From Nicotiana tabacum (lineage: Eukaryota; Streptophyta; Magnoliopsida; Solanales; Solanaceae): 64,000 nucleotides of DNA. Each line of letters begins with the position of its first letter. The stretch's first letter is position 1. Below are positions 21,993 through 32,243 of this stretch, in pieces. The DNA lies in contig NC_134095.1 in assembly GCF_000715075.1 (NCBI RefSeq), positions 54,866,419 through 54,930,418 on the forward strand, written 5' to 3'. A model generated the notes under the pieces. It was given only the letters and a program-made list of their open reading frames with translations. It was not told the origin of the DNA and searched no databases. The translations under genes and the position numbers were made by a program.

Positions 21993-22962
21993 CTGCAACA
22001 TACAAGTAGTGAAAGTTAGTTAGGATTGGGGTTAAACATGTGTTAAAGCATTACAGAAGAAATAAAAGTCAGTGCTTCTTAGAACAGGGCAGCGCGAAAC
22101 GCACAAAAGTAAGTGCAACCGCGAACTGCCCATCATGGACCGCATAAAAGTGAACACAGCTGCGAAGAGACCAGGCTCAGACTACTAGATCTTTGAAGTT
22201 GATCAACCGCGGACCGCATAAAAATGAATGCGGACGTGAAAGACCCATCGTGGATCGCATAATTTTGGGTGTGGCCGCAGAAACAAATCAATGAGTCTCT
22301 GAAGTTCACATGCGCAGACCACATAAAATAGAGTGTAGCCGTGAAAGATCAATCACGGACCGTAGTCGGAGAGAAAATCACCTGTTTGATTGAACATGCT
22401 GCCAATCAAATTTTACCCCTTATTATAGTGTGTGTTTCTGGGGGGCGCGCATGGAGGAAGGAAGTTTGAGCTTGATGCAAATGGCTAAAATATCGTCTGC
22501 TTTATATGATTATCAATTAAATAAAAAGTTATTTTATGTATCAATCTTTACATCTCCGACAACTGGTGGAGTGACAGCTAAAGTGACCGCGGCTACGAAA
22601 TCTATCAAGTTTCAGTGCCTCTGAACTAGGGTATCGTGGATCGCACAATATAGTACACAGTCGCATACCCTATCGCGGACCGCACAAAAATGTGGGCAGT
22701 CGTGAAGTTCAAATCACATCGGCACTAATGAACTCATGATACTAGGGTTTTCACTAATTAAACAAAATTTATGGAAATTAACCTTGCAAAGCTACTAACC
22801 CCAGCCCTCATAGTGCATTTTAACACTACCTATATGATTCTACGCAAGGCTTAAGCATCAATTCGATATTTTGGCATGAATCTAACCCTAGATAAAAAGA
22901 AAACTAAAACAAAGAGAAAAGAAAAGAAAAAGAAGAAATTAAATCATTGAAATAAATCATAC
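21993..22962 (-). other. Predicted 5' leader intron of env-like ORF
   Basis: The donor is ACAACTG|GTATGA at 22963/22962. The acceptor is ATGTTGCAG|ACA at 21993/21992, three bases before the ATG. CTAAC-type branch sites lie near 22020. The predicted length is 970 bp. As in the plus-strand copy, the intron contains GC palindromic units. Confidence 0.5.
22090..22712 (-). repeat. GC palindromic units inside predicted intron
   Basis: Two clusters (22090-22372 and 22625-22712) of decayed CGCGGACCGCA/TGCGGTCC units with TCTCTGAAGTTC phrases. They correspond to 1425-1752 in the other Athila-like copy. Confidence 0.6.
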
Positions 22963-23060
22963 CAGTTGTGAAGAAGTAGGAAATGAACACTTGATGAAAA
23001 TGGGATGAGATTGAAAGCAAGAACAAATGCACATTGCTTTAGGTGTGTGTGAGAAGTCAG

Positions 23061-23070
23061 GGTTTATAAA
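23061..23070 (-). promoter_or_regulatory. Candidate internal TATA box for env-like ORF
   Basis: TTTATAAACC on the - strand, about 65 bp downstream of a GC palindromic array and about 100 bp upstream of the predicted splice donor. The arrangement matches 1040-1049 in the + copy. Confidence 0.45.
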
Positions 23071-23133
23071 GTGTGAATAGTTCCAAGAGGTCTTATTTAT
23101 TCTCTGAACCCAATGACCCAACTGACTTACCTG

Positions 23134-23397
23134 AGTGCGGCTGCGAAATTTTGTCACGGTCCCCAATCTTTACTTGTTTATAGCTCAGTTGGACGCGGTC
23201 CGCAAAATATTGGCAGCGGCCGCACAAATTGTGCAGACCACAGAATTATGAACGGGGCCGCAAGTCTTAATGAGTTTCAACAGGACAACTTCAAAGAGTT
23301 GGCAATTTCCATCTTTCAGTTGCGCAACCGCGCACAGATTTGTGCGGCCGCAAAGTTCTTGTACGGTCTACATAATTTTGGGCGCGGTCCGCGAGGT
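23134..23397 (-). repeat. GC palindromic array upstream of internal TATA box
   Basis: Units such as GCGCGGTCCGCGAGG, TGTGCGGCCGCAA and GCAGCGGCCGCAC lie between the integrase end and the candidate internal promoter. They are positionally equivalent to 754-1012. Confidence 0.7.
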
Positions 23398-23554
23398 TTC
23401 ACCACTTAGCCAACTTTTTCCTAGTCATTTTTCTGCACTGCACAACCAATTCCTATACACACTTCACAACCAGTTAGTTCAAAATAATGACTACTCTAAG
23501 AAGAAAATCAAATGAAAGAAAAATACATGGGTTGCCTCCCAAGAAGCGCCTGAT

Positions 23555-24690
23555 TTAACGTCGCGGCATGACACATGTTACCATCATTAACTTGAAATGG
23601 ATCAATTCCACAACGTGGCCATCATCAACCTTACAAATGTAGTGCTTCACTCGGTGCCCGTTGACTATGAAGATCTCACCATTCTTGTTTTTCAAATCAA
23701 GAGCACCAAAAGGAGTCACATACACCAATTCAAAGGGATCACTCCACTTTGACTTTAGCTTTCCCGGAAACATCCATAACTATGAGTTGAATAAGAGAAC
23801 AAGGTCACCTTCTTTGAATTCTTTGTTCTGGATATACTTATCATGTAGGTACATCTTGTCCTTATACAAGGATGAACTGGAGTAAGCAGGGAACCGGAAC
23901 TCATCAAGTTCATTCAATTGCTCCACCCAAAGATTGGCAACTACATCCCACTCAAGGTTCAACTTCTTCAACGCCCACATGGCCTTATGCTCTAATTCCA
24001 CCGGGAGGTGACATGCTTTTCCAAAGACCAACCGATACAGAGACTTACCAGTTGGAGTCTTGTAAGCTGTTCTATATGCCCACAACTCATTATCAAGTTT
24101 CCTTGACCAATCAGTCCAGTTTGCATTGATAGTCTTGGATAGAATACTCTTGATCTCCCTGTTGGAGACTTCAACCTATCCACTTGCCTGGGGGTAATAG
24201 GGGGTTGACACCTTGTGAGTGACACCATACTTGGAGAGTAACATGTCAAAGGCTTTGTTGCAAAAATGAGAACCCCCATCACTAATGATGGCCCTTGGGG
24301 TGCCGAACCTTGTGAATATGTTTTTCTTCAAGAAAGACACCACACTCCATGCTTCATCGTTGGGCAAAACCACAGCTTCAACCCATTTGAAAACGTAATG
24401 CACAACAACAAGAATATAGGTGTTCCCATACGAACTCATAAATGGACCCATAAAGTCGATGCCCCATACATAAAAAATATCAATCTCAAGGATGGTGGTG
24501 AAAGGAATATCATTATTCTTGGAAATCCCACCAGCTCGTTGACAATCATCGCACCGCTTAATAAGCTTGCTAACATCTTTGTACAAGGTAGGCCAATAAA
24601 ATCCACAGCTTAGGACCTTTGTAGCAGTTCTTGCCCCACCATGGTGACCACCATAGGGTGAGGAATGGAAAGCTTCAAGAATACCCAATT
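23555..24690 (-). pseudogene. Athila-like integrase
   Basis: Inserts the cDNA into the chromosome. An HHCC zinc-binding part opens the region (HSSPYGGHHGG...CDDCQRAG, about 24670-24530). The catalytic core follows, with the first Asp in WGIDFMGPF and the second in ISDGGSHFCN. The third acidic residue follows in SNREIKS, after an in-frame stop in PQASG*VEV near 24180. Then come AYRTAYKT and [16 protein letters not shown] (24085-23780), a stop near 23780, and the [13 protein letters not shown] module ending near 23555. At least two stops and a frame change make it inactive. It follows RT/RNase H in the order expected of Ty3/gypsy. Confidence 0.85.
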
Positions 24691-25280
24691 GCTCTTATTC
24701 TGGAACATATCTTCATATAACACTATCGGTGCAAATTTTGAAAAGATATGGCTCATCCCAATAATAATCCAAGAAGCCCCGTTTAAGCTTCTTTATTTGG
24801 TTTGAAGAGAACTCATTCTGGACAGTTCTTCTCACAAGATAGTTAGCCACATCGGCAAACCAATGCATCCAGGTCAAAGACATGGAAAAGAGTTGTTCAT
24901 CCGGAAACAAATCATTGATCTCAAGGCCATCATGGGGCCTCCCCTCCTCTTACAAATGGGACAAGTGGTCCGCCACTTGATTTTCACTCCCTTCTCGGTC
25001 TATGATTTCAAGATCAAAGAAGTACCCACCACATCAATCTAGCCTTTGACTCCTTTTTGCTCATCAAATAACGAAGCGTCGTGTGATCGGTGTTAACAAT
25101 CACTTTGGTACCCATGAGGTACGGGCAAAACTTTTCCATAGCAAAGACAATGCCTAAGAGTTCTTTTATAGTTGACTTGGGCGTCGTTCATGGTCTTACT
25201 GGCAAAGAAGACCAGGTGGAATATCTTGTTGATTCTTTGCCCCAATACCGCTCCTACTGCCACGTCGCTAGCATCACATA
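24691..25280 (-). pseudogene. Athila-like RNase H region, heavily decayed
   Basis: This region lies between RT and integrase in pol, where RNase H and the connector should be. Fragments such as [27 protein letters not shown] and, near 24900, a connector with the integrase-proximal motif are readable only across frame changes. RNase H would remove the RNA strand during reverse transcription. Stops are frequent, so this copy is clearly non-functional. Confidence 0.6.
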
Positions 25281-26190
25281 AATGGTAAACTCCAATTTGG
25301 TGCGGTAATGATGGGAGTGGTAGTCAACCTATACTTGAGTAGCTCAAATACCTTCATACAATCATCATTGAACATAAATTTTGCATATTTTTCCAACAAC
25401 TTACACAAGGGGTTCACCACCTTTGAGAAATCCTTAATGAACCGACGGTAAAACCCTGTGTGGCCTAGAAAGCTCCTCACTCCTTTGACGGAAGTAGGAG
25501 GAGAGAGTTTTAATATCACTTCAATTTTTGCTTTATCCACTTCAATACCATTCTTGGAGATCTTATGACCGAGGACAATGCCCTCCTCAACCATAAAGTG
25601 ACACTTCTCCTAATTAAGCACCAAGTTGGTCTCTTCACAACGTGCCAATACTTTATCAAGATTATCCAAACATGCATCAAAAGAATCCTCCACAATAGAG
25701 AGATCATCCATGAAAACCTCTTGGAATTCCTCCACCATATCCGTGAATATTGTCATCATACACCGCTGAAAAGTAGCCGGTGCATTACATAGACCAAATG
25801 ACATCCTTGAGAATGAAAATGTGTCATACAGACAAGTGATAATGGTCTTCTCTTGGTCTTTAGGTGCAATAATAATATGGTTATATCCAGAATACCCATC
25901 CAAGAAGCAATAATAAGCATATCCGGCTAACATATCCAACATTTGATCAAGAAATGGAAGCAGAAAATGGTCTTTTCGAGTCACTTTGTTGAGCTTCCTG
26001 TAATCCATGCATACTCTACAACCAGTGATAGTTCTTGTGTGGATCAACTCATTGTTGTCATTTGTAATCACAGTCATACCCCCATTATTTGCGACACATT
26101 GCACCGATGAAGTCCATGAACTATCAGAAATGGGGGTAGACAACCCCAACATCCAACCATTTGATGATCTCATTCTTGACTACCTCTTGC
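25281..26190 (-). pseudogene. Athila-like reverse transcriptase
   Basis: Copies the element's RNA into DNA. The frame 26173-25610 shows CRVCMDYRKLNKVTRKDHF, FLDGYSGYNHI (first catalytic Asp), FGLCNAPATFQRCM and the active-site box FMDDLS (the YxDD equivalent, with both Asp present). After a stop near 25610 it continues with EEGIVLGHKISKNGIEV and SFLGHTGFYRRFIKDFS, the thumb and connection region. Upstream it joins the protease-linker 26197-27044. The catalytic residues are retained although the frame is interrupted. Confidence 0.85.
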
Positions 26191-27280
26191 ATGGCCTCAT
26201 TCAACCTTCTTTAATGTTCCACAGAAGGTTTGGCATCCTTGTCCAATACCATTTTGTGCATGCAAAAGGCGGGGCTTATACCCCGAATATCCTGCCAATG
26301 TACAACCTATTGCCTTCTTCCTCATTTGGAGCACCGCAATGGTAGCATCTACCTGCACGTTAGTTAAGCACGAGGAAAGAATAACATGTAAAGTAGACCA
26401 AGGGCCCAAGAACTCATACCTGAGGTGTAAAGGCAAGGGCTTCAACTCCAATGTATGAGGCTCTTCGATTGAAGGATTTGTTGGTGGAGTCTTCCTATTC
26501 TCGAAGTCCAAGGAAAGTTTTCGGTGCTCATATGTATATGAACCCATTCCTTGCAAAGCATTGACATATTCTACCAAGCCTTCCTTATAATCCACATCAT
26601 GATTCAATAACACAGCTTCCAATGAGTCTTCCACATTAATCACAGCACTTGTGTCTTCAACAATCACTTCGGTCACAAGATCCACAAACGAACACACTTT
26701 GTTGCTATTAGGCTGCCTCATTGACTTGCAAACAAGGAACACAACATTTTCATCACCTACCCAGAAAGTGAGCTCCCCAGCTTCCACATCACCTAAGGCC
26801 TTCCCTGTAGCTATGAAAGGTCTCCCAATACGATTGGCACCTCGTAGTCAACCTCACAGTCAAGTATCACATAATCTGTGGGAAATATGAACTTGTCGAC
26901 TCGAACTAGCACATCATCAATTACCCCCAATGGACTCTTCATTGTTAAGTCCGCCATTTGCAACCTCATGGATATGGGTCTTGGTTTCCCAATCCCAAAT
27001 GTATTGAACACAGAATATGGCATCAACTTAATGCTTGCCCCCAAGTCACATAAAGCTTTGGCAAAATCGGCATTACCAATAGTTCATGGGATTGTAAAGG
27101 CACCGGGGCCTTCTAACCTTGGAGCCATGGAGTGTAAAATGGCACTCACTTGATGCATCATTTTGATTGTTTCACAATTCATGGATCTCTTCTTTGTTAC
27201 CAAGTCTTTCATAAACTTGGCATATCCCGACATTTGTTCTAGAGCTTCAACCAAAGGCAAATTTATGGACAAACGTTTCA
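26191..27280 (-). pseudogene. Athila-like protease and linker
   Basis: This is the aspartic protease that processes the polyprotein, plus the linker before RT. The frame 27044-26811 begins GASIKLMPYSVFNTFG. The active-site Asp should lie just before it (CDLGAS when read from about 27050). The segment VDKFIFPTDYVILDCEVDYEVPIVLGDL is the protease body. The linker 26787-26197 (TNPSIEEPHTLELKPLPLHLRYEFLG) is typical of Athila pol ahead of RT. Frame changes at about 26800 and 26190 break it. Confidence 0.75.
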
Positions 27281-29222
27281 TCATATCAATGAATTTCTTG
27301 AATTTGTTCTCATTGTTTTGCTTTGAGAGCTTTTGAAGATATGGTGGAGGAGGCCTTGGCAAAGGAGCCTTGTCTTTGGCACTACCATTCCCAGTATGTC
27401 TATCACATGTTCCCTAGACGAATTTACATCATTTTGTGTCTCCTCCAGGTTGTTATCAATGTCTATCCTCACTTCATCATTCACATTCTCATCATTCACT
27501 TGCACATTATTGCTTTTCTCATCATCATCTTGCACCAATACATCATCACTCAAATCTTTTTTGGATTAGAGGTACTAGCAGCTCCACCTCTGCCACTTCT
27601 TGTAATCACCATCATAGCATGGCCCGTATTGGTTCCACCCTTCAGGTTTACTAGCGTATCACTTGGTAGTGCCCCCTTAGGATGAGTATTCAATACTTGA
27701 GAAATTTGGCCAAGTTGGACTTCCAAGTTGCGGATAAAAGTGTTGTGGGAGGCCAATTGGGCATCAAAGTTGGCATTTTTCTTCATAATTTGCTCGAACA
27801 TGGATTCAATCCATCCCATCTCATTGTTGGAAGATCTAGGAACTTGTGACGGAAATGGGGGTGGGTTGTTCAGTTGTTGATACATCGGGGGCCTTTGAAA
27901 TCTCGACCCCCTATTTTCTTGATTATTATTGTTCCAACCCCTTGATTGTTGTTGCATCCCCAATTACTATTATTGTTGCCACCCCAATTGCCTTGATTAC
28001 CCCAGTTTTGATTGTTGTTGTTCCCTCAATTGCCTTGGTTGTTGTTGTTTCCACTATTCCAATTTCCTTGTTGACCTTAATTTCCGCAATTTCCTTGTGA
28101 TCTCCACTGTTGTTGATTCGGAGCATTGCCTTGTTGACCTTGATAATTGTTGACATATTGAACCTCTTTACTTTGATCATCATAGGAATCATCTTGATTG
28201 TACCCACTATCACTTTGCCCAAATTGATCTGGATTGTTTTGAACTTGTTGACCTCGTTGCCTTCTCTTGTTGATCATCATATTCTCCCCTTCCATGCCAT
28301 GCACTTCCTTTGGTCCTTGAACTTGTTATAACTGAGCTTTGGCCAATTGGTTCATGGTAGTAGTCAACTCCGGCTATAGCTTGGCTGTTCATATAGCTCC
28401 TTATGTAGGTGAATAACATTAGGGTCACCTTGTGTCATATTGTCTCTACTTTGCCATATTGAGGATGTTTCCGCCATCTCATCAAGTATTTCACAAGCTT
28501 CGGCATATGGCGTGTTTATGAAGTTCCCCCTGGCGAGTTAGTTAACCACACATTGGTTTGTTGTGTTGATGCCACAGTAGAATGTTTGTTGGATCATGGC
28601 TTTGGTCATATCATTATTCGGGCATTCTTTAACCATTGTCTGATACGTTTCCCAAATCATACAGCGGTTCATTTGGATCTTGTTTAAAATCAAGGATCTC
28701 ATCTCTTAGCGTTGCCATATGTCCCAGAGAAAAGAACTTTGCAATGAACTTCTCGGCCAACTTATCCCAAGTGGTGATGGAATGGTTGGGTAACCTTTCT
28801 AGCCAATCCAAAGCCTCCCCCCTTAGAGAAAATGGGAAAAGCCTTAACCTCAATGCGTCCTCGAAGACATTAGTTTGCTTGCTCCCCCAGCACGTGTCAA
28901 CAAAACCTTTGAGAAGCTTGTAGGCGTTTTGGTGTGGAGCTCCGGTGCAGAAACCCCTATGTTCCAACAGTGTAAGCATGACATTGGTTATTTGAAAATT
29001 GCCTGCCCTAATTCTGGGCGGGACTATTGCACTTGCATAGCCTTCATTGGGCAACACCCGATGTGCTGCCCTTGGAGGAAGTAGGGGAGCGTTTGGGATA
29101 TTGTTATTAGGCGGGCGGCCTCTCCTTTGTACTTGAGGTTCATGTTGAATCTCATCTATGTGATCATCATCTACCTCCTCCCCCAATGGAAAATTTTCGA
29201 GAGCTTTGTTATTAAGAGCCAT
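27281..29222 (-). pseudogene. Athila-like gag
   Basis: Capsid/nucleocapsid polyprotein. The ATG at 29222 lies about 100 bp inside the primer binding site and begins MALNNKALENFPLG. The gag core (to 28629) shows LRLRLFPFSLRGEALDWLE and WDKLAEKFIAKFFS, the usual retrotransposon gag block. A frame break near 28630 leads into a long Asn/Gln/Gly-rich segment (28300-27900, repeats of NNNNQG type). The C-terminal part (27963-27550) has EVQLGQISQVLNTHPKGALPSDT and VITRSGRGGA, a recognisable Athila gag end. I did not find a clear CCHC knuckle. Confidence 0.8.
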
Positions 29223-29319
29223 TTGGTACCTAAAAGTAATTCATACACAAATTAGAAAAACGGAAGGAAAGAAAAACAAAACACACAAATAATTAGATAT
29301 ATAGCTAAAACCGTCTAAC

Positions 29320-29337
29320 TCCCCGGCATCGGCGCCA
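29320..29337 (-). other. Primer binding site, tRNA-Asp type
   Basis: On the - strand it reads TGGCGCCGATGCCGGGGA. This matches, with one difference, the TGGCGCCGTTGCCGGGGA site known from Athila/Tat-like elements, complementary to the tRNA-Asp 3' end. It starts 5 bp after the LTR end at 29343. Confidence 0.85.
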
Positions 29338-29342
29338 AAAAT

Positions 29343-30503
29343 TGATCGAGTCCAAGCCTACACTACTATTGAGTAGAGAGGGTGGTCAATGCAGTTTTAA
29401 CCCAACTAGGTCGGGATCGAATCCATAGGGAGTTAATAATTTGAATTATGTTTATATCTAAGCTAGATGCGGGCTCTGAGTCTAATTACACTTTCACAAA
29501 TGATTGGGTTTGATTTCTACTTCTAATCTTTATTCTAGAGATTGCAATAATTGAAACTAAGGACAATATTTTTGTTGTTGTTTTTCAAATGTTTAAAGAT
29601 ACTAGGGTCATGTCTTCTACCTAGGTGGATATCTAACGAATAGTAAAATCTAGGGCAATCTCATGATTAATTGGGATTGTAATATGGCTATCACACCCAG
29701 GTACTCACTCTATACCTCTCGGTAGTTTGAGTAATTTTTCCCAATTTGGCTTTCTCAAGTCCAAATGGGTATTCATGCAATTCAAGTGATATCTGCTCAA
29801 ATCGGGTATTACTATCTCAAGATTTAACCCTTTAATTAGGGTTATCAATTTCTTGAGTTCATCCCAATTCCTTGTTAGCCTAGTTTTCCTATACTTAGTC
29901 CCTGTTTCTCAAGTAGAGACTAAGTCATAAAGGCATGAATCAGTATTTGCAACCACTAATTCTATAGTTCTAGCAAGAACTAGGCTAAATAACACTAACC
30001 CATACACATTCAAGCCCTAAAATCAAATACCCATCAAATACGCACATTAGGGTTAGGTTACAACCCTAGCTATTGGTTTAGCTAATCATGGAAATAACAG
30101 AAATTAAAGATAAAATGAAGATAAAATTCATAATACTAGATTAAAAGATGAAAATCTAATGTTGAAAGTTAATTCTAGTACAAAATTTCTCAAAACGAAA
30201 TATCCAGCCATCTCACTTGATCCGCTAATGCATAACATGACCTAAAAATGTCAAAAAGATCTATTTATACTAAGATAAGATTTCCAAAAAAATACTCTTG
30301 CAGAGGTTGTGCGGCCGCGTAATTCTGAGCTCGACCACATTCTTGCTTTGACGATCGCATGATTCTGATCGCAGTCCGCATTATTCAAATCTGGATCTGG
30401 GTTGAGCTGAGTTTCGCGGACCGCATAATTTTAATCGCGGCCGCGTAATTCTGACATGGACCACGCTTGCCATTAATCCTGAAAATGCAACTCTCTGAAC
30501 CTC
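29343..30503 (-). repeat. Athila-like 5' LTR, truncated (1161 bp)
   Basis: It matches 16637-17870 of the 3' LTR from its inner end (CTCGATCA) up to CTCTCTGAACCTC. There the homology stops and Tat RNase H coding begins (CCATGGAAGATG). The missing outer part corresponds to 274 bp (17871-18144). It contains the TATA box at 30262-30269 and a shortened GC array at 30309-30468. Confidence 0.85.
30309..30468 (-). repeat. GC palindromic array in 5' LTR
   Basis: Includes GTGCGGCCGCG, GCGGACCGC and ATCGCGGCCGCG units. It is cut on its outer side by the truncation at 30503. Confidence 0.65.
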
Positions 30504-31080
30504 CATGGAAGATGTACTTTGATTGTGTTGCACATCGCGGAGGAACATGTGCTGGTGTAGTATTTGACACTTCTCAAGGGGAAGTTTTGCCATACTCCTT
30601 CACTTTGACACAACTCATTTCCAACAATGTTGCTGAGTATCAAGCATTAATACTTGGACTTGAAATGATTGTCAATATGAAACAGTTGCAATTGCAAATC
30701 TTTGGTGACTCCTAGTTAGTGGTCAATCAACTTTTAGGTAGTTACGAGGTCAAGAAACCTGAACTACACCCTTATCATAATTATGCTAAGAAATTGATGG
30801 GATGGATTGGCGATGTGATTATTCAACACTTACCTAGGAAAGAAAATAAGAAGGTCGATGCCCTAGCTTCATCACTAACCCTGCCTGATCAAGCGCAAGT
30901 TACTATCTACCAAAAATAGGTAGTACCGCCACCAAATAAGGGGGAAAGTGAAGAAAATTAACTCGAGCATCTGGTTGCGGTTTCTGAAGCTGAGAAGGAA
31001 GAATGTCGACAACTCATTATTGACTACTTAAGCTATGTGATACTTCCAGAAAATTCGAGGAGAAGGACTAAAATCCGTCG
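30502..31080 (+). pseudogene. Tat-like RNase H
   Basis: RNase H domain of the host Tat/Retand-like element, resuming after the nested Athila-like copy. It opens with PWKMYFDCVAHRGG (first acidic residue D). It continues with NNVAEYQALILGLEM (the conserved E) and IFGDS*LVVNQLLGSYEV (second catalytic D, then a TAG at 30716-30718), and then HLPRKENKKVDALASS (third D). The organisation DG/E/D/D is that of the additional RNase H of Tat-type elements. A stop at 30917 and further stops follow. It fuses directly to the truncated LTR at 30503. Confidence 0.8.
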
Positions 31081-32243
31081 TCGTGCACCTTGCTTCCTTT
31101 AATACAAAGATACTCTATAAAAAAGGTCATTCAAGGGAGTACTCTTGCGATGCTTAGGGGAAAACGAAACACTCCAAGCTTTGCAAGAAGCACATTCTGG
31201 GGTATGTGGGTTACACCAGTCTGGACCAAAGCTCCACTTCCATATAAAAAGGATGGGATATTATTGGTCAAGGATGGTAAAAGATTGCTTGGAGTATGCT
31301 CGAAGATGCAAGGCTTGCCAATTCCATTCAAATTTTATTTATTAGCCTCCCGAAGTGTTGCACCCAACTGTTGCATCCTGGTCGTTTGACACTTGGGGAT
31401 CATTTGTTGTTGGACCACTACCAAAGTCCTCTAATTGGCACCTATACATGTTGGCTGCAACTGACTACTTCTCAAAATGGGCTGAAGTTGTTGCTCTTAA
31501 GGAAGTAATGAAGAAAAATATTGCAAGTTTCATATGAGTAAACATAATCTATCGCTTTGGCATTCCTGTTACATAATAACGGATAATAAAGCCATTATAT
31601 AATAGGTTGATGAACAATATTTGTAATCTCTTTGGCTTCAATCAACGTAACTCTTCATGTACAACATTGTCGCAATGGTCTAGTCGAGTCATTCAACAAG
31701 ACTTTATGCAACTTCTTTAAGAAAGTTGTCTCAAAATCCAAACAAGATTGGCATGACTGTATGGAAGAAGCTTTGTGGGCATATAGGACAACTCACCATA
31801 TGCCAACACAAGCGACCCCTTATTCACTTGCCTATGGATTTGAAGCCGTTTTGCCACTCGAGTATCAAATACCTTCATTACAGTTAGCTCTTTAAGAAGA
31901 GATCATTGAAAAAGAAAATGCTCGACTTTGATTGTCAGAGTTGGAGGCTCTTGATGAGAAGAGATTGGAAGCTCAATAGAGTCTTGAATGTTATCAAGCT
32001 TGATTGTCTCGTGCCTTCAATAAAAGAGGTCTCCCAAGATCCTTTCAAGTAGAAAATCAAGTACTTGCCATACGAAGACCCATTATTACTTCCCATAAGC
32101 CTATAGGGAAGTTCACTTAAAAAAGGGATGGACCATATGTCATGGAAGAAGCTTATTCAAGTGAGGCTTACAAGCTGGTTGATGCAGATGGCATGAGAAT
32201 CGGCCCTATCAATGGCAAGTTTTTGAAGAAGTATTATCCTTGA
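31081..32243 (+). pseudogene. Tat-like integrase
   Basis: Integrase of the same host element. The zinc-binding part has HSGVCGLHQSGPKLHFHI and ARRCKACQFH (about 31190-31330). The core shows FDTWGSFVVGPLP and DYFSKWAEVVALKEV. The second catalytic segment near 31580 is decayed, and the third block is NGLVESFNKTLCNFF, then ALWAYRTTHHMPTQATP and GFEAVLPLEYQIPS. The C-terminal portion reads on in mixed frames to PINGKFLKKYYP and a TGA at 32241-32243. There are many stops. It is in line with the upstream RNase H. Confidence 0.8.

Larger units (their letters stand above)
16637..30503 (-). mobile_element. Athila-like Ty3/gypsy element, nearly complete (13.9 kb)
   Basis: Reading from high to low coordinates: truncated 5' LTR, primer binding site of the tRNA-Asp type, gag, protease, RT, RNase H, integrase, an intergenic promoter-like region, env-like ORF, long non-coding region, polypurine tract and complete 3' LTR. 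It is nested in the protease region of the Tat-like host. Its right end is cut: the first 274 bp of the LTR are missing and host RNase H coding follows directly, so no target-site duplication can be seen. All ORFs carry stops or frameshifts. Confidence 0.88.

Noticed and set aside
27323..28331. Plus-strand ORFs rich in Ile, Leu and Ser (up to 120 codons)
   Set aside because: They are antisense to the Asn/Gln-rich gag linker and pol of the minus-strand Athila-like element.
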